From Asterella californica (Eukaryota; Streptophyta; Marchantiopsida; Marchantiales; Aytoniaceae), in NCBI GenBank assembly GCA_036924285.1, contig JAYKYS010000001.1, positions 8,457,501 to 8,521,500 on the forward strand: a stretch of DNA of 64,000 bases, given 5' to 3'. Numbering within the stretch: the stretch's first letter is position 1; the number at the start of each line of letters is the position of its first letter. The notes beneath the pieces are model-generated. The model saw nothing but the letters and a program-made list of their open reading frames with translations. It did not search any database and was not told where the DNA came from. A program made the position numbers and the translations under genes. Below, one piece after another: positions 63,777 through 64,000 of the stretch.

Positions 63777-63898
63777 ATGATATTTAACACCCTCTTTCAT
63801 GAGAGTACTACCTTCCTTTAAACTTAATTAAGTCATTATTAAATATCATTATTAATTTTAAAGGAAGTACTCTAATGAACGAGGGTGTTAAATATCAT
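63777..63898. repeat. MITE-like inverted repeat, arms about 42-46 bp
   Basis: 63777-63822 and 63857-63898 are reverse complements with two mismatches and a 4-nt indel, beginning ATGATATTTAACACCCTC. A 34-nt A/T-rich centre separates them. The size and termini fit a small foldback or MITE; no target duplication was resolved. Confidence 0.8.
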
Positions 63899-64000
63899 GT
63901 TAAATAATAATAGACATAAATCTCTAGTTTTGGTTGGGTTTGGTAAAATATCAACTAGCTAACTAGTATCTTTAGCTAATTATTATTTTACTAAAATTTT

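Overview
The window reads as nuclear DNA of a land plant. It has intron-split genes with GT..AG splice sites, a chloroplast-type beta-amylase, an organellar-type methionyl-tRNA formyltransferase, Ty1/copia and LINE-like retroelements, tRNA-derived SINEs and many decayed repeats. The F-box, transposase-like and reverse-transcriptase relics remind me of bryophyte genomes (liverwort or moss), but that assignment is an inference and I hold it loosely. There are no prokaryotic features: no operons, no CRISPR array, no ribosome binding sites.

Left part (1-31 kb): mostly repeats, but carrying what I think is the most interesting content. This is a dispersed family of small secreted-peptide precursor genes with a conserved three-exon plan (signal-peptide exon ending in phase 1; tiny second exon of 44-50 nt ending in phase 0; C-terminal exon rich in Pro, Ser and acidic residues with a Tyr/Arg motif). 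Three members look intact: 7277-6296 minus, 12767-13756 plus and 28417-29453 plus. Two more are relics: 9045-9510 plus, apparently without introns, and 25975-25214 minus. I do not recognise the family. Around it lie a decayed copia element (17188-22609) with all its main domains, a truncated relative ending in an LTR (8602-9039), an older copia 3' end (5497-5966), two clear SINE insertions (14303-14463 and 23106-23314), and a large inverted repeat with arms of about 1.6 kb (23621-25219 and 29664-31322) whose inner ends are the tails of peptide-gene copies.

Middle part (31-52 kb): a decayed unknown ORF (32194-32853), a broken F-box gene (34164-33379, minus), two decayed copies of one transposase-like family (36766-34680 and 50910-48875, both minus) and several tandem repeats. 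Between them is a complete seven-exon beta-amylase gene (39445-44368, plus). Its 2.2 kb first intron holds a BED-type zinc-finger ORF (41238-41738) behind a promoter-like stretch with a palindromic G-box and a telo-box.

Right part (53-64 kb): a ten-exon methionyl-tRNA formyltransferase gene (53324-56782, plus), two uncertain minus-strand ORFs (57.3-58.5 kb), and a LINE-like reverse transcriptase relic on the minus strand with a 562 bp tandem duplication, bracketed by a 29 bp direct repeat (58492-63710). A MITE-like inverted repeat lies at the end. Perfect short hairpins are scattered through the window far more often than chance would give.
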